NCBI RefSeq assembly: GCF_002966125.1
Contig: NZ_CP027062.1
Span: forward strand, 1,798,001 to 1,862,000
Direction: 5' to 3'
Length of the DNA stretch: 64,000 nt
Source: Pukyongia salina
GTDB taxonomy: Bacteria > Bacteroidota > Bacteroidia > Flavobacteriales > Flavobacteriaceae
Each line of letters opens with the position of its first letter. Position 1 is the first letter of the stretch. The notes beneath the pieces were generated by a model, which was not told the origin of the DNA, ran no database searches, and saw only the letters and a list, made by a program, of their open reading frames with translations. Shown here piece by piece: positions 15,314 to 24,698 of the stretch. The position numbers were made by a program, and so were the translations under genes.

Positions 15314-16078
15314 TCAATGGGTAAATTCCTTGATGATGATATAAATCGCCATCAGCAAAACAAACCATCCAAACCCTTTCTTTAGTTTGCTTCCATCAAT
15401 GAATTTGTTCAGCCATACCCCGATAAAGATCCCTGCAATAGAAACTGCGGTGAATGACAATAGAAAATTCCATTCGATACTCATGGTCTCTATGTCGCCA
15501 ATAAAGCCTATCAGCGATTTAATAGCAATAATGAGCAGGGAAGTGGCTACCGCCTTTTTCATGGGTAGCTTGGCCAATAAAACCAGGGCAGGAATGATTA
15601 GAAAACCCCCTCCCGCGCCAACCACGCCGGTAAGCAGGCCTACGATAAAACCTTCTATAAAGATAAGGGGGAAATTGAGCTTTACCGCTTGCCTTGGCTT
15701 ATCCTCCTTATTATTGTTCCTTATCATGGAAAAGGAAGCAATAAGCATGATCAGGGCGAAAAAGACCATGATACCTGTATTCTTGCTCACTGTATATTCT
15801 CCAAGGGAAAATAGTGTATCAGGAATGGCGGGAACTATGAATTTCCGAGTGATATAAACTGCAATAAATGCCGGGATCGAAAAAACAATGGCGGTCTTGA
15901 AATCCACCAACCCCTTCTGTATGTTTCTAATAGCACCTACCAGAGCTGACACGCCTACAACGAAAAGAGAATAGGCTGTGGCCGTAACAGGGTTTACGTA
16001 AAGCAAGTACACAAAAACAGGCACCGTTAATATAGAACCTCCACCACCGATAAGACCCAGTACGATCCCAATGATCAA
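15314..16078 (-). CDS. sulfite exporter TauE/SafE family permease
   Basis: A 254-residue protein with about seven to eight membrane helices. The repeated family motif is visible twice: GLIGGGGSILTVPVFVYL near the start and GVVGAGGGFLIIPALVLL in the middle. These permeases export sulfite or related sulfur oxyanions; here the product of the adjacent persulfide dioxygenase would be the natural cargo. The start is unclear: TTG at 16078 is the first accepted codon, but the frame reads upstream as TEIAGYIGAL with an ACG at 16105 exactly where related proteins have ATG. It follows the Crp/Fnr gene on the same strand with a gap of only 33-60 bp, so they are probably cotranscribed. Confidence 0.9.
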   Translation of the reverse strand: MIIGIVLGLIGGGGSILTVPVFVYLLYVNPVTATAYSLFVVGVSALVGAIRNIQKGLVDFKTAIVFSIPAFIAVYITRKFIVPAIPDTLFSLGEYTVSKNTGIMVFFALIMLIASFSMIRNNNKEDKPRQAVKLNFPLIFIEGFIVGLLTGVVGAGGGFLIIPALVLLAKLPMKKAVATSLLIIAIKSLIGFIGDIETMSIEWNFLLSFTAVSIAGIFIGVWLNKFIDGSKLKKGFGWFVLLMAIYIIIKEFTH

Positions 16079-16138
16079 AGCTCCTATATATCCTGCAATT
16101 TCCGTGATAACGATATTAATTTAGAACTGAATGTTTTA

Positions 16139-16771
16139 TCATATCGAAACAACCTCGATACTATTTCTGTGTAATTGTATTTTTCCTAGTTTTTCCAGTT
16201 TTTTCAATAACCTGGAAATAACCACTCTGGAAGTGTGAAGTTCGTAGGCGATTTCCTGATGCGTATTCTTTATAGTTTTACTACCAGTTATATGCACTTT
16301 TTCTTGAAGGTATTTTAACAATCTCTCATCCATTTTCAGAAAGGCAATGCTATCTATCGTCTTTAACATTTCCTCCAGCCTGTCGTGATAACTCTGAAAA
16401 ACAAAATTTCGCCAGGTCTTGTATTTCCCGGTCCATTCTTCCATCTTTTGTATAGGGATCATGATCAGTCTGGTGTCGGTTTCGGCAATGGCCCGAATCT
16501 CACTTTTGGTTTGCCCCATACAGCAGGTCATAGACATGGCACAGGTTTCGCCTCTTTCGAGAAAATAAAGCAGGAGCTCGTCTCCATCGTCATCTTCCCT
16601 GATAATTTTGATAGCGCCAGAAACCAATAAAGGCATAGATCTTATATAATCACCTATTTCCATGAGCTTCTGGCCTGCTCTTACTTCTTTGATAGTTCCC
16701 ACCTGGTTTATTTCCGAAAGCAATTCTTCCTCGAATAATCCTCCAAAATTTTCTTTTAATTCTGAGATCAT
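16139..16771 (-). CDS. Crp/Fnr family transcriptional regulator
   Basis: A 210-residue protein: cyclic-nucleotide-binding-like domain at about 20-125, a dimer helix, then a Crp-type winged helix at about 145-208 (NTHQEIAYELHTSRVVISRLLKKLEKLG). Three cysteines cluster at 77, 83 and 84 (ETCAMSMTCCMG), inside the ligand pocket region rather than in FNR Fe-S positions, and could react with persulfide or oxidants (inference). It heads the run with TauE/SafE. The dyad GTAACATTTGTTAC lies 37 bp before its ATG, with near-copies before the MBL-rhodanese and peroxiredoxin genes, suggesting it is the cluster's regulator and autoregulated. Confidence 0.9.
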   Translation of the reverse strand: MISELKENFGGLFEEELLSEINQVGTIKEVRAGQKLMEIGDYIRSMPLLVSGAIKIIREDDDGDELLLYFLERGETCAMSMTCCMGQTKSEIRAIAETDTRLIMIPIQKMEEWTGKYKTWRNFVFQSYHDRLEEMLKTIDSIAFLKMDERLLKYLQEKVHITGSKTIKNTHQEIAYELHTSRVVISRLLKKLEKLGKIQLHRNSIEVVSI

Positions 16772-16807
16772 AGAATGTAAAAATACTCACTTCCCGAAAG
16801 AACCTCG

Positions 16808-16821
16808 GTAACATTTGTTAC
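16808..16821. promoter_or_regulatory. putative Crp/Fnr operator before the regulator gene
   Basis: GTAACATTTGTTAC is a perfect 5-bp-arm dyad in the 99-126 bp gap between the divergent Crp/Fnr and era genes. It is the third copy of the GTAAC-N4-GTTAC pattern in 3.1 kb. Confidence 0.65.
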
Positions 16822-16876
16822 AAATTTTTTAGATTTCATTATCTGTCAAATCAAGGGGGACAGATTATAATTGATG

Positions 16877-16884
16877 TATCTTTG
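16877..16884 (+). promoter_or_regulatory. Bacteroidota -7 promoter box for era
   Basis: TATCTTTG matches TAnnTTTG exactly. With a start of transcription a few bases downstream, the leader to the ATG at 16898 is very short, which excludes the earlier in-frame ATG at 16871 as the translation start. Confidence 0.6.
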
Positions 16885-16897
16885 TCGAAAATTAGTT

Positions 16898-17782
16898 ATG
16901 AGTCATAAGGCCGGTTTTGTAAATATCATAGGGAATCCTAACGTGGGGAAAAGCACTCTGATGAATGCTTTTGTTGGCGAACGGTTGTCTATAATTACTA
17001 GCAAGGCACAAACTACGCGGCATCGTATACTAGGAATAGTGAACGGAGAAGACTTTCAGGTGATCCTAAGTGATACCCCGGGCATAATAAAACCTGCGTA
17101 CGAATTACAGCAAAGTATGATGGATTTTGTGAAATCTGCTTTCGAGGATGCCGATGTTTTACTGTATATCGTCGAATTGGGGGAGAAAGAACTTAAAGAC
17201 GAATCCTATTTCAGCAAAATAAAAAATTCTCCTATTCCTGTACTCTTACTAATAAATAAGATCGATAAAGGTGATGAGGAACAACTTGCAAAAGCACTGG
17301 AACTATGGCAGTCCCAATTGCCGAATGCTGAGATATTTGCAATTTCCGCCCTGGAGAATTTTGGGGTGGCAGAGGTCTTTCAGCGCATAATCGAGCTTTT
17401 ACCCGAGTCTCCACCATTTTATCCAAAAGATCAGCTTACCGATAAGCCGGAACGATTCTTCGTGAACGAGATAATAAGGGAAAAGATACTACTGCATTAC
17501 AAGAAGGAGATTCCCTATGCCGTGGAGATAGATACTGAAGAATTCTTTGAAGATGATAATATCATTAGGATTCGCTCTGTCATCATGGTGGAACGCGAAA
17601 CTCAGAAAGGGATCATCATAGGGCACAAAGGCGCGGCGTTGAAAAGGGTAGGAGTGGAGGCACGAAAGGATCTGGAAGCTTTCTTCGGAAAACAAATTCA
17701 CCTGGAAACCTATGTAAAGGTTAATAAGAACTGGCGAAGTAACAAGAACCAGCTGCGCAGGTTTGGGTATAATCAGGGATGA
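16898..17782 (+). CDS. era: GTPase Era
   Basis: About 294 residues from the ATG at 16898 (MSHKAGFVNIIGNPNVGKS). The G1 P-loop GNPNVGKS, G2 region TTRHRILG, G3 DTPG, and G4 NKID are all present, followed by a C-terminal KH domain with QKGIIIGHKGAALKRVG and a basic end. Era binds the 3' end of 16S rRNA and assists 30S assembly. I chose this start because a clear -7 promoter box ends at 16884. It is divergent from the Crp/Fnr regulator and upstream of a membrane protein gene and der. Confidence 0.95.
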   Translation: MSHKAGFVNIIGNPNVGKSTLMNAFVGERLSIITSKAQTTRHRILGIVNGEDFQVILSDTPGIIKPAYELQQSMMDFVKSAFEDADVLLYIVELGEKELKDESYFSKIKNSPIPVLLLINKIDKGDEEQLAKALELWQSQLPNAEIFAISALENFGVAEVFQRIIELLPESPPFYPKDQLTDKPERFFVNEIIREKILLHYKKEIPYAVEIDTEEFFEDDNIIRIRSVIMVERETQKGIIIGHKGAALKRVGVEARKDLEAFFGKQIHLETYVKVNKNWRSNKNQLRRFGYNQG

Positions 17783-17783
17783 T

Positions 17784-17804
17784 CGGTTGACGGTTGACGG
17801 TTGT
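17784..17804. repeat. short tandem heptamer repeat
   Basis: Just after the era stop, the heptamer CGGTTGA is repeated two to three times (the third copy is incomplete, ending GGTTG). No gene is involved. Such short arrays are prone to copy-number change. Confidence 0.5.
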
Positions 17805-17853
17805 GATATATATGAAATTTATTACTTACGCTCTGAAAAGATTTTCATACTCC

Positions 17854-18348
17854 TCATAAATCCAGGGTCTCTTTCATAAAATTATACAAAACATGCATCT
17901 CGTTCCTACCTGCAGTTTTGCCCATCCTTCCGGCGAAATACAAGGCGAACCAGGCAATTACCATTAGTCCCATAAGCAACAACTGTACTGCATAGGGTTC
18001 ATCGAGAGAAGCCCTGGTGTATGCCCATATACCAAATCCCAGAAATAGGGTTGCTACCACAAAATGGAGAAACATAAACATGGTCCACACCGCAGGTTTA
18101 GGGCCAAATACTCCGTGTAATTGTGATCTGCCTTCTTCAAATGATACGATCTCCAGGTCTAGTTGTGGCGACCAAAAGTGTTGTTTCTCCTTCGGTATCT
18201 TCAGAAATACATGATCATCAACTCGGGTGATCACAACCTCTAGTGAAGTATTCTTAACAGTGTCGAAAGCAGCCAAAGCATCTTTATTAGTGCGTTCTAG
18301 CTCTATTTTAAAACGGGGCCGCAACACCACTTCATTAGTTAACGACAT
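17854..18348 (-). CDS. small two-helix membrane protein of unknown function
   Basis: I start at the ATG at 18348 (MSLTNEVVLRPRFKIELERTN), giving about 164 residues; the longer frame has an in-frame ATG 19 codons earlier that is poorly placed. A polar beta-rich N-terminal half (HVFLKIPKEKQHFWSPQLDLEIV) is followed by two membrane helices (about 87-110 and 120-140) and a short cytoplasmic end. I recognise it only as a conserved-looking protein between era and der. It is convergent with era and divergent from der. Confidence 0.7.
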   Translation of the reverse strand: MSLTNEVVLRPRFKIELERTNKDALAAFDTVKNTSLEVVITRVDDHVFLKIPKEKQHFWSPQLDLEIVSFEEGRSQLHGVFGPKPAVWTMFMFLHFVVATLFLGFGIWAYTRASLDEPYAVQLLLMGLMVIAWFALYFAGRMGKTAGRNEMHVLYNFMKETLDL

Positions 18349-18397
18349 ATTTTTTCGGAATAAAACTTTCAATCTAAATAAATTTAAAGAAACTAAA

Positions 18398-18413
18398 GCT
18401 GACAAAGGTCAGC
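18398..18413. repeat. short inverted repeat between divergent genes
   Basis: GCTGAC and GTCAGC flank a 4-base AAAG centre. The site lies about 20-30 bp upstream of the der -7 box and so overlaps its expected -33 region. It could be an operator or chance symmetry. Confidence 0.3.
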
Positions 18414-18430
18414 CTTCCTTCAAAAAGCAC

Positions 18431-18438
18431 TATTTTTG
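18431..18438 (+). promoter_or_regulatory. Bacteroidota -7 promoter box for der
   Basis: TATTTTTG fits TAnnTTTG and lies 18 bp before the der ATG at 18457, ruling out the in-frame TTG-like start at 18436. Confidence 0.6.
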
Positions 18439-18456
18439 CAGCTAAATTCAGCAGGT

Positions 18457-19761
18457 ATGAGTATTGTAGCCATTGTTGGCCGGCCCAATGTAGGTAAATC
18501 GACCTTCTTTAACAGGTTGATACAACGCCGTGAAGCTATCGTGGATGCGATCAGCGGTGTTACGCGTGACCGTCATTATGGGAAGAGTGACTGGAACGGG
18601 AAGGAGTTTTCCTTAATAGACACCGGAGGTTATGTTGTGGGGAGTGATGATATATTTGAAGCCGAGATCGATAAGCAGGTGGAATTGGCCATAGACGAGG
18701 CCGATGCCATTATATTCATGGTAGATGTGGAAAGTGGTGTTACCGGGATGGATGAAGAAGTAGCTCAATTGCTTCGGAAAAGCAAGAAACCCGTTTTCCT
18801 TGCGGTTAACAAAGTGGATAGCGCAAACAGGTTACACGATGCGGTAGAATTCTATTCTCTGGGTTTTGAAAAGTACTATCCTATTTCCGGGATCAACGGT
18901 AGCGGAAGTGGAGATCTGCTGGATGATCTGGTAAAGGTTTTACCCGAAACCGAGACCCGCGATGATGACGAACTACCAAGATTTGCCGTAGTGGGGAGAC
19001 CCAACGCGGGAAAATCGTCTTTCATCAATGCCCTGATAGGTGAAGAAAGATTTGTTGTAACGGATATTGCCGGAACTACCCGCGATAGTATAGATACAAA
19101 ATACAATAGGTTTGGATTTGAATTCAACCTGGTAGATACAGCGGGGATACGAAAGAAAAGTAAAGTAAAGGAAGACCTCGAATTCTACTCTGTAATGAGG
19201 TCTGTACGCGCTATTGAACATTGCGATGTGATCATGCTTGTGTTCGATGCTACCAGAGGCTTCGACGGGCAGGTGCAAAATATATTCTGGCTTGCAGAGC
19301 GCAATAACAAGGGAATTGTGATCCTGGTGAACAAGTGGGATCTCGTGGAAGGAAAAGACAATCGAACTACCAAAGATTTCGAAGCTTATATTCGCAAACA
19401 ATGCGAACCTTTTACAGATGTTCCTATCGTTTTTATTTCGGCATTGACTAAACAACGGATCTTTAAGGCCATCGAGACTGCGGTTGAGGTATTCAAAAAC
19501 AGGAGTAGGAGAATAAAAACCTCCCAGTTGAACGATATCATGTTACCAATTATACAAACAACACCTCCTCCGGCTCTTAAAGGAAAATACGTAAAGATCA
19601 AATTCTGTACGCAATTACCAACGCCACACCCGTGCTTTGCATTCTTTGCGAATCTTCCACAATATGTAAAGGAACCTTATAAAAGATTTCTGGAAAATAA
19701 ACTTAGGGAGCATTTCGATTTTACCGGAGTGCCCGTTACTATCTACATTAGGAAGAAGTAA
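18457..19761 (+). CDS. der: ribosome biogenesis GTPase Der
   Basis: About 434 residues from the ATG at 18457 ([15 protein letters not shown]). It has two tandem G domains, each with P-loop (GRPNVGKS at 8-15, and GRPNAGKS at about 182-189), DTGG/DTAG G3 motifs and NKVD/NKWD G4 motifs, then a C-terminal KH-like domain ending [11 protein letters not shown]. Der (EngA) is essential for 50S subunit assembly. The promoter box at 18431 supports this start. Length and domain order are normal. Confidence 0.95.
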   Translation: MSIVAIVGRPNVGKSTFFNRLIQRREAIVDAISGVTRDRHYGKSDWNGKEFSLIDTGGYVVGSDDIFEAEIDKQVELAIDEADAIIFMVDVESGVTGMDEEVAQLLRKSKKPVFLAVNKVDSANRLHDAVEFYSLGFEKYYPISGINGSGSGDLLDDLVKVLPETETRDDDELPRFAVVGRPNAGKSSFINALIGEERFVVTDIAGTTRDSIDTKYNRFGFEFNLVDTAGIRKKSKVKEDLEFYSVMRSVRAIEHCDVIMLVFDATRGFDGQVQNIFWLAERNNKGIVILVNKWDLVEGKDNRTTKDFEAYIRKQCEPFTDVPIVFISALTKQRIFKAIETAVEVFKNRSRRIKTSQLNDIMLPIIQTTPPPALKGKYVKIKFCTQLPTPHPCFAFFANLPQYVKEPYKRFLENKLREHFDFTGVPVTIYIRKK

Positions 19762-19837
19762 AAATTTCACATTAATTTTACCTCCATTTATAACAATTAT
19801 ATTATTTTTTAGGTTTATTCGATTCTGCGGAAATTCC

Positions 19838-21427
19838 ATGAGATCTTGTACTAACCTATATTATAATATAATACGAACGTTGGTTTGTATTGCGTTTCTA
19901 TTTTTTGGAGGCACCTCTATGGGTCAGAATAAGAAGGATTATTCTCATCTAATAGACTCTGCAGATGTTTATATACATTCTCATCCTGAATTAGCTCTAA
20001 AATACTTGGATTCAATTCCAACCCCTCCCAGCCGATCGATCGAAGGTCGTCTAGCAGACTATTATTTGTTAAAGGGGATGTTGTATCACAAATCCGGAGA
20101 ACAAGCTAAGTTATTTAACAGCTTTATTCAGGCCGTTAAATACGGTGAAATGGAGAAGAACTACGATGTAGCCGGGCAGGCAAGCTTAGATCTTTTTTCA
20201 AATGCGTACTCGCTAAACAAAGATTCGACAGCCTTTAAGTTTTTAGAACAGGCCAGGGAATTTTACACCTTGGCTAATAACCAGAACGGCTTAGTAGAAG
20301 TTGAGCAAATGCCGGCTTATATGGCCTTTCAGGATCATCAGTATGAGGAAAGTAATAGACTGATTTTGGAAAACCTCGATCTATATAAAAATGTAGAAGA
20401 GGATGCCTATTACTATCTGTTTGCCCTTTTTATGTTGACCTCCAACTATATCCATCTTGGCGATACAGTAAATAGTGAAAAATATTTTCGAATTTTTCAA
20501 TCCTTACAAGACAATACGACCATAGCACCGTACAATTACAGATCATACGAAGTTGATCTAAATATTTGCAACAGTCACCTTGCATTAGAAAATAATAATT
20601 TCAATTTAGCATTAGATTATCTAGCTGAAGCGTCCAGATCGAAGGCATTCATGGAACATGTTTCAGTAAAGGAATACTATACTTTATACTCAGATACTTA
20701 TGAGCATATTGGAAATATTGAAATGGCAAATATCTACAGGGATTCTTTACGGGATTATGAAAAGATGTTGTTGGAAGATAACATTTCAGCGAGTTTTGAG
20801 ATTCACGAAAACTTGATAAAAACTGAAGGAGAACTAAAAATTGAGGAAGCTAAAAAACAGCGAAATCTTCTTTTCGCACTGTCTATGGTTGCTGTCTTAA
20901 TAGTTCTTATTGTAATTTTCAGTCTTACTTATACCCGCTTATTAAACAAGCTCAAAGGCTTATTTTCTCAATTGAACAAGACATCTTATTTAAATAGAAA
21001 CCAGGAAAGGCTTAATGCAAAAGTTCAGGGTTTGGAAGATCTTATCAAGGATTATAAAAAGCAAATGAAAAAGATTTCCCTTACTAATGATGTAGGAAAA
21101 CAAAGAAACATGATCAGGGAATTATACAGCGAACTTAATTTAAAATCCTCAACGCTACTTAGTAACGAAAAACATCTTGAGATTGTAAATGATAGTAACG
21201 CAGAATTCTTTATAAATCTACGAGAACAAAGCCCTCAGTTAACAGAACTTGAAACCTTGGTTTGTTATTATTTGTTTTTAGATTTCAAGAATAAAGAAAT
21301 CGCGGTTTTTTTAAATCGTTCCGTTCGTGCCATAGAAAGTATTCGATATCGTCTGGTAAAAAAGCTCGAGCTTGAAAAGAATGGAGAATCTCTTGTAGAC
21401 TTTCTTCATAAAGCTGTAAATCCTTAA
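19838..21427 (+). CDS. TPR-containing membrane protein with C-terminal LuxR-like HTH
   Basis: A 529-residue protein. Residues 1-30 form a signal or membrane segment, residues about 40-330 contain degenerate tetratricopeptide repeats, one membrane helix is at about 345-368 (LLFALSMVAVLIVLIVIFSLTYT), then a coiled-coil, then a C-terminal helix-turn-helix (LTELETLVCYYLFLDFKNKEIAVFLNRSVRAIESIRYRLVKKLEL). This architecture, periplasmic TPRs linked to a cytoplasmic LuxR-like HTH, is a known Bacteroidota one-component regulator type. The next gene encodes a T9SS cargo 168 bp downstream, which it might regulate. Confidence 0.8.
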   Translation: MRSCTNLYYNIIRTLVCIAFLFFGGTSMGQNKKDYSHLIDSADVYIHSHPELALKYLDSIPTPPSRSIEGRLADYYLLKGMLYHKSGEQAKLFNSFIQAVKYGEMEKNYDVAGQASLDLFSNAYSLNKDSTAFKFLEQAREFYTLANNQNGLVEVEQMPAYMAFQDHQYEESNRLILENLDLYKNVEEDAYYYLFALFMLTSNYIHLGDTVNSEKYFRIFQSLQDNTTIAPYNYRSYEVDLNICNSHLALENNNFNLALDYLAEASRSKAFMEHVSVKEYYTLYSDTYEHIGNIEMANIYRDSLRDYEKMLLEDNISASFEIHENLIKTEGELKIEEAKKQRNLLFALSMVAVLIVLIVIFSLTYTRLLNKLKGLFSQLNKTSYLNRNQERLNAKVQGLEDLIKDYKKQMKKISLTNDVGKQRNMIRELYSELNLKSSTLLSNEKHLEIVNDSNAEFFINLREQSPQLTELETLVCYYLFLDFKNKEIAVFLNRSVRAIESIRYRLVKKLELEKNGESLVDFLHKAVNP

Positions 21428-21595
21428 TAAAAATCTCTTCTTCTCTAATAGATCTGATTTCCTGAACGTCGGTTTAAACGTTAAAAATACAAGCTGCGTA
21501 GTAAGTGAGTAGTATATAATTTCAATACAAGTCTATTGATTATTAATCTTTGTTCAACTAATTATTCAATTCGTTTTACATATAAATTACTTACT

Positions 21596-23458
21596 ATGAA
21601 ATTAAAGAATTACTTGTCCTTAATAGGATTTGGTTTTGTTGCTTTTTGGGCACAATGCCAGGAAATAGAAACGAGTGAGGTGATAGAGGTGAGATCACCA
21701 GATGGTTTTTTTGTAACAGCGCCGATGACCTCATATCCTCAGGTTGATCCGAGAACCGTTCAGAAACGAGAAGTTCCTAGAAACGGTTTAAGCAAAAAGG
21801 CTCTGAAGAAACAGGAATTTAATCAAACTATAGCCCCGAGTTCAACTACCGAAGATCCAATAGCTCAAACCGCTCCGGCAACTCGATTAGGAAACCCTCC
21901 AATTGTGAATTTCGATGGAATTAATATAGATATAAGTCCGCCGGACCCAACCGCAGCTGTAGGGCCAGATCATGTGGTTCAAATGACTAACGGGTTGTGG
22001 AGCGTTTGGGATAAGAACGGTGTTCAGGAGCCGGGATTCCCGAAAGACATAAATGACCCTCTTGGAGGTGTTGTAGCTGGTGATCCAATCGTGCTATACG
22101 ACAGGGAGGCCGATCGTTGGTTTATTTCACAATTTCAGTTACCGGGAAGTAATCAATTTAAAATAGCAGTTTCCACAACTTCCGATCCCACAGGATCATA
22201 TTCAGTATACAGCTATGATGTGCCGGAAAACGACTATCCTCATTATAGTATTTATGGAAATAGCTACATAGTTACCGGGAATTTTAACCCTACAGAATCC
22301 GGACGATTTTACGCGTTTAACCGTCAGAAAATGATCGATGGTGACCCTACAGCCGAAATTGCAACCTTAACTCTTCCAAATTACATTGGTAGCGGAGGTT
22401 TCCAGGCGCCGCAACCTGCTCACTCGGAAGGTGCAGGAATTGCAGCAGGACCTGCTCCCATAGTTTGGTTTCAGGATGATGCTTGGACCGGAGTAGCGAA
22501 CGACCACATTAAAGTATGGGATCTTAGCATAGATTGGAATAATCCCGGAGGGGCTGTAGTATCTGCACCTCAGGAGATCATGGTCTCTGCTTTCGATTCG
22601 TTCCTGGATGGAACAGGAGGGGACCCATTTGCAGTCCTGGAACAACCTGGAACCGCACAGCGAATAGATGCAATAGTATTCGCCATATATTTCCAAACGC
22701 ATCGCTACGACTTTGGAACACACGAATCACTACTGTTAAACTTTCCGGTGGAAATCACAGATGGATCTCAGATCAGCGGGATTCGATGGATAGAACTAAG
22801 AAGACCAACTCCATCAGATCCATGGTCTTTATACCAGGAAGGTACCTATCAGGATGCAGGAGGTGAAAGTGTATTCTTATCCGGGATGGCTATGGACCAG
22901 GAAGGGAATATAGCTATGGGCTATACCAAGACCGGTGCTACAACATTTCCTTCATTATACTATACAGGCAGATTGGCTTCAGACCCTCTTGGAACTATGA
23001 CGCTGGCCGAAGAACTTATAGTGGCCGGTACAACTTCTGTAACATCTAATTCCAGATATGGAGACTATTCTCAACTTAGCCGCGATCCCAACAATGATCT
23101 GGTTTTCTGGTTTACCGCAGAATATTCGGGAGAGCCTAGAAAGACAAGGATCGCTTCTTTCAAGATTTCGTCAACATTGTCGGCCGATGAATTAGACCTG
23201 GACAAGTCTGAACTAATAGTGACCTCCTCCGATCAGGAAAATTTTGAGATCACCTTGTTCAACAATACCACGAGGGACATTTTAAGATTATCTGTGTACG
23301 ATGCTTTGGGTAACCGTGTAATTTACGAGCAAATTGAGAAATCTACACCGTCTTATTACCGTACAAATATCGATATGTCTGCAAAAGCTTCAGGTGTTTA
23401 TATTGTTGAGCTTGGTAACGCCAAGACGAAAGTTAACTCTAAGATCATAGTTCGATAA
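21596..23458 (+). CDS. secreted protein with T9SS type A C-terminal sorting domain
   Basis: I start at the ATG at 21596 (MKLKNYLSLIGFGFVAFWAQC), a clear signal peptide; the longer frame begins with TTG and lacks one. About 620 residues. The middle has a beta-propeller-like or glycoside-like surface domain with PDPTAAVGPDHVVQMTNGLWSVWDKNG. The last 80 residues (FEITLFNNTTRDILRLSVYDALGNRVI ... ASGVYIVELGNAKTKVNSKIIVR) are a T9SS type A sorting domain. The product is exported through type IX secretion and attached to or released from the surface; enzymatic activity is unknown. Confidence 0.85.
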   Translation: MKLKNYLSLIGFGFVAFWAQCQEIETSEVIEVRSPDGFFVTAPMTSYPQVDPRTVQKREVPRNGLSKKALKKQEFNQTIAPSSTTEDPIAQTAPATRLGNPPIVNFDGINIDISPPDPTAAVGPDHVVQMTNGLWSVWDKNGVQEPGFPKDINDPLGGVVAGDPIVLYDREADRWFISQFQLPGSNQFKIAVSTTSDPTGSYSVYSYDVPENDYPHYSIYGNSYIVTGNFNPTESGRFYAFNRQKMIDGDPTAEIATLTLPNYIGSGGFQAPQPAHSEGAGIAAGPAPIVWFQDDAWTGVANDHIKVWDLSIDWNNPGGAVVSAPQEIMVSAFDSFLDGTGGDPFAVLEQPGTAQRIDAIVFAIYFQTHRYDFGTHESLLLNFPVEITDGSQISGIRWIELRRPTPSDPWSLYQEGTYQDAGGESVFLSGMAMDQEGNIAMGYTKTGATTFPSLYYTGRLASDPLGTMTLAEELIVAGTTSVTSNSRYGDYSQLSRDPNNDLVFWFTAEYSGEPRKTRIASFKISSTLSADELDLDKSELIVTSSDQENFEITLFNNTTRDILRLSVYDALGNRVIYEQIEKSTPSYYRTNIDMSAKASGVYIVELGNAKTKVNSKIIVR

Positions 23459-23504
23459 ATATAAACCAGGTCTCTATTTATAGAGACTAAAAACAAATAA
23501 TTTA

Positions 23505-23870
23505 ATGAAATTAATAAGAAGTGTTGTACTGGTTTTCATCTGCTCTTTATTTCTCTTTTGTAATTCAACCAAAGAACCCAAGATGGATTATGAGAATGGG
23601 GTAATTGTGGAGACTCGATCGGATAAGAAGATGAAGGCTGAAGGATACAATCTTGGCATCATCCTGAATTCAGAGGTTGAGGGTGACTGCCCATATGTGA
23701 TCCAGTTAGTTTCCGATCCAAATACCATGTTCGACCCTATCGACCTATCAGAAGATCATAAGGTGAATGGGCAGAAGGTTTGGTTTACTTATAACCCCCT
23801 TCGTATGAAAAACAGATGCGACAAAGCAAACCCGGTTAGTTTAGAAAAAATTGTGATTAAAGATGATTAG
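23505..23870 (+). CDS. small lipoprotein of unknown function
   Basis: A 121-residue protein with a lipoprotein signal (VFICSLFLFC, lipobox near residue 19). The remainder has a conserved-looking GDCPYVIQLVSD and KVWFTYNPLRMKNRCDKANPV with two cysteines that could form a disulfide. No family recognised. It lies 46 bp after the T9SS cargo and is followed at 20 bp by a strong terminator, so the two genes probably form one transcript. Confidence 0.75.
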   Translation: MKLIRSVVLVFICSLFLFCNSTKEPKMDYENGVIVETRSDKKMKAEGYNLGIILNSEVEGDCPYVIQLVSDPNTMFDPIDLSEDHKVNGQKVWFTYNPLRMKNRCDKANPVSLEKIVIKDD

Positions 23871-23889
23871 TTTATAATTAATTGGTTTT

Positions 23890-23914
23890 AAGGCCTCTCC
23901 GGAGGCCTTTTTTT
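23890..23914 (+). terminator. strong intrinsic terminator
   Basis: AAGGCCTC pairs with GAGGCCTT over 8 bp around a 4-base loop, followed by a run of T residues (23908-23914). It lies 20 bp past the small lipoprotein stop at 23870. Confidence 0.9.
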
Positions 23915-24698
23915 GTGACTTTTTTTTATTTCTGAAGATTCCTAAAACCGCCTATTCGGTATAGTATATGGAAACTAAATGAGATTAATTGTTCGGCTGT
24001 AAATGACCGTCTAAATTTCAGCAAAAAGTAAAAAGTAAATTTTCGGAAAATAGCTACCTAAGGAAACTATTCGACTGTTCAAATACCCGGATAGCAGCAA
24101 AAGATTTACTGAAATATTTAAGACTTAGATTTTTGATCTTCTAAGGATCTGAAATAAAGAGAACTATAAGAAATAATTAACATTCTCGGTTTTGCGTAGC
24201 GATTTAAATTAGACTACTTTTATCGATTCACGTTACTTTCCTTTTTATTAATCAATGCGATGCAAATCCCCCACATTTGACTCGATTTCTGCTTATTTTA
24301 TTTTCTAACAAAAGAATGACTTTTTTAGATTTTCGTATCACTTGCGCATTTATTTTAATGTCAATAGATTAATTAATCTCAGTAAAAAATTAAACACTGT
24401 TATTCTAACAAAGGTGTTTTGAGGCACTTTTTTGTAGGATAAAACGCACTATTTGTTAAAAAACCGGCTAAAAAGTTAATTTTAAGTGCATTTTGTCGAA
24501 ATAATATGCATTTAAACGATGTTTTCTTGTATAATTGTATGAGAGAATTGTAAAGCCCCTGATTTGTAACTGCTTATATAGTTCTTCTTTTAACAATTTG
24601 TTTCGCATTAGCGATTATGTTTTATCCAAAGACAGTTAGTCTTTAAGAACCTCACACTTATAGAATAATTAGTTTGATCATGTTGTAAACAACCCTAC
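23915..24698. other. 784-bp AT-rich intergenic region, no gene recognised
   Basis: No convincing reading frame or RNA gene is visible on either strand. The region is AT-rich with one small hairpin (AAAGAC/GTCTTT at about 24636). It probably holds the promoter of the large T9SS type B gene at 24699. It is the longest stretch without a gene in the window. Confidence 0.5.

Noticed and set aside
16871-16897. Nine extra N-terminal codons for era
   Set aside because: They overlap the predicted -7 box and are not part of the conserved Era N-terminus.
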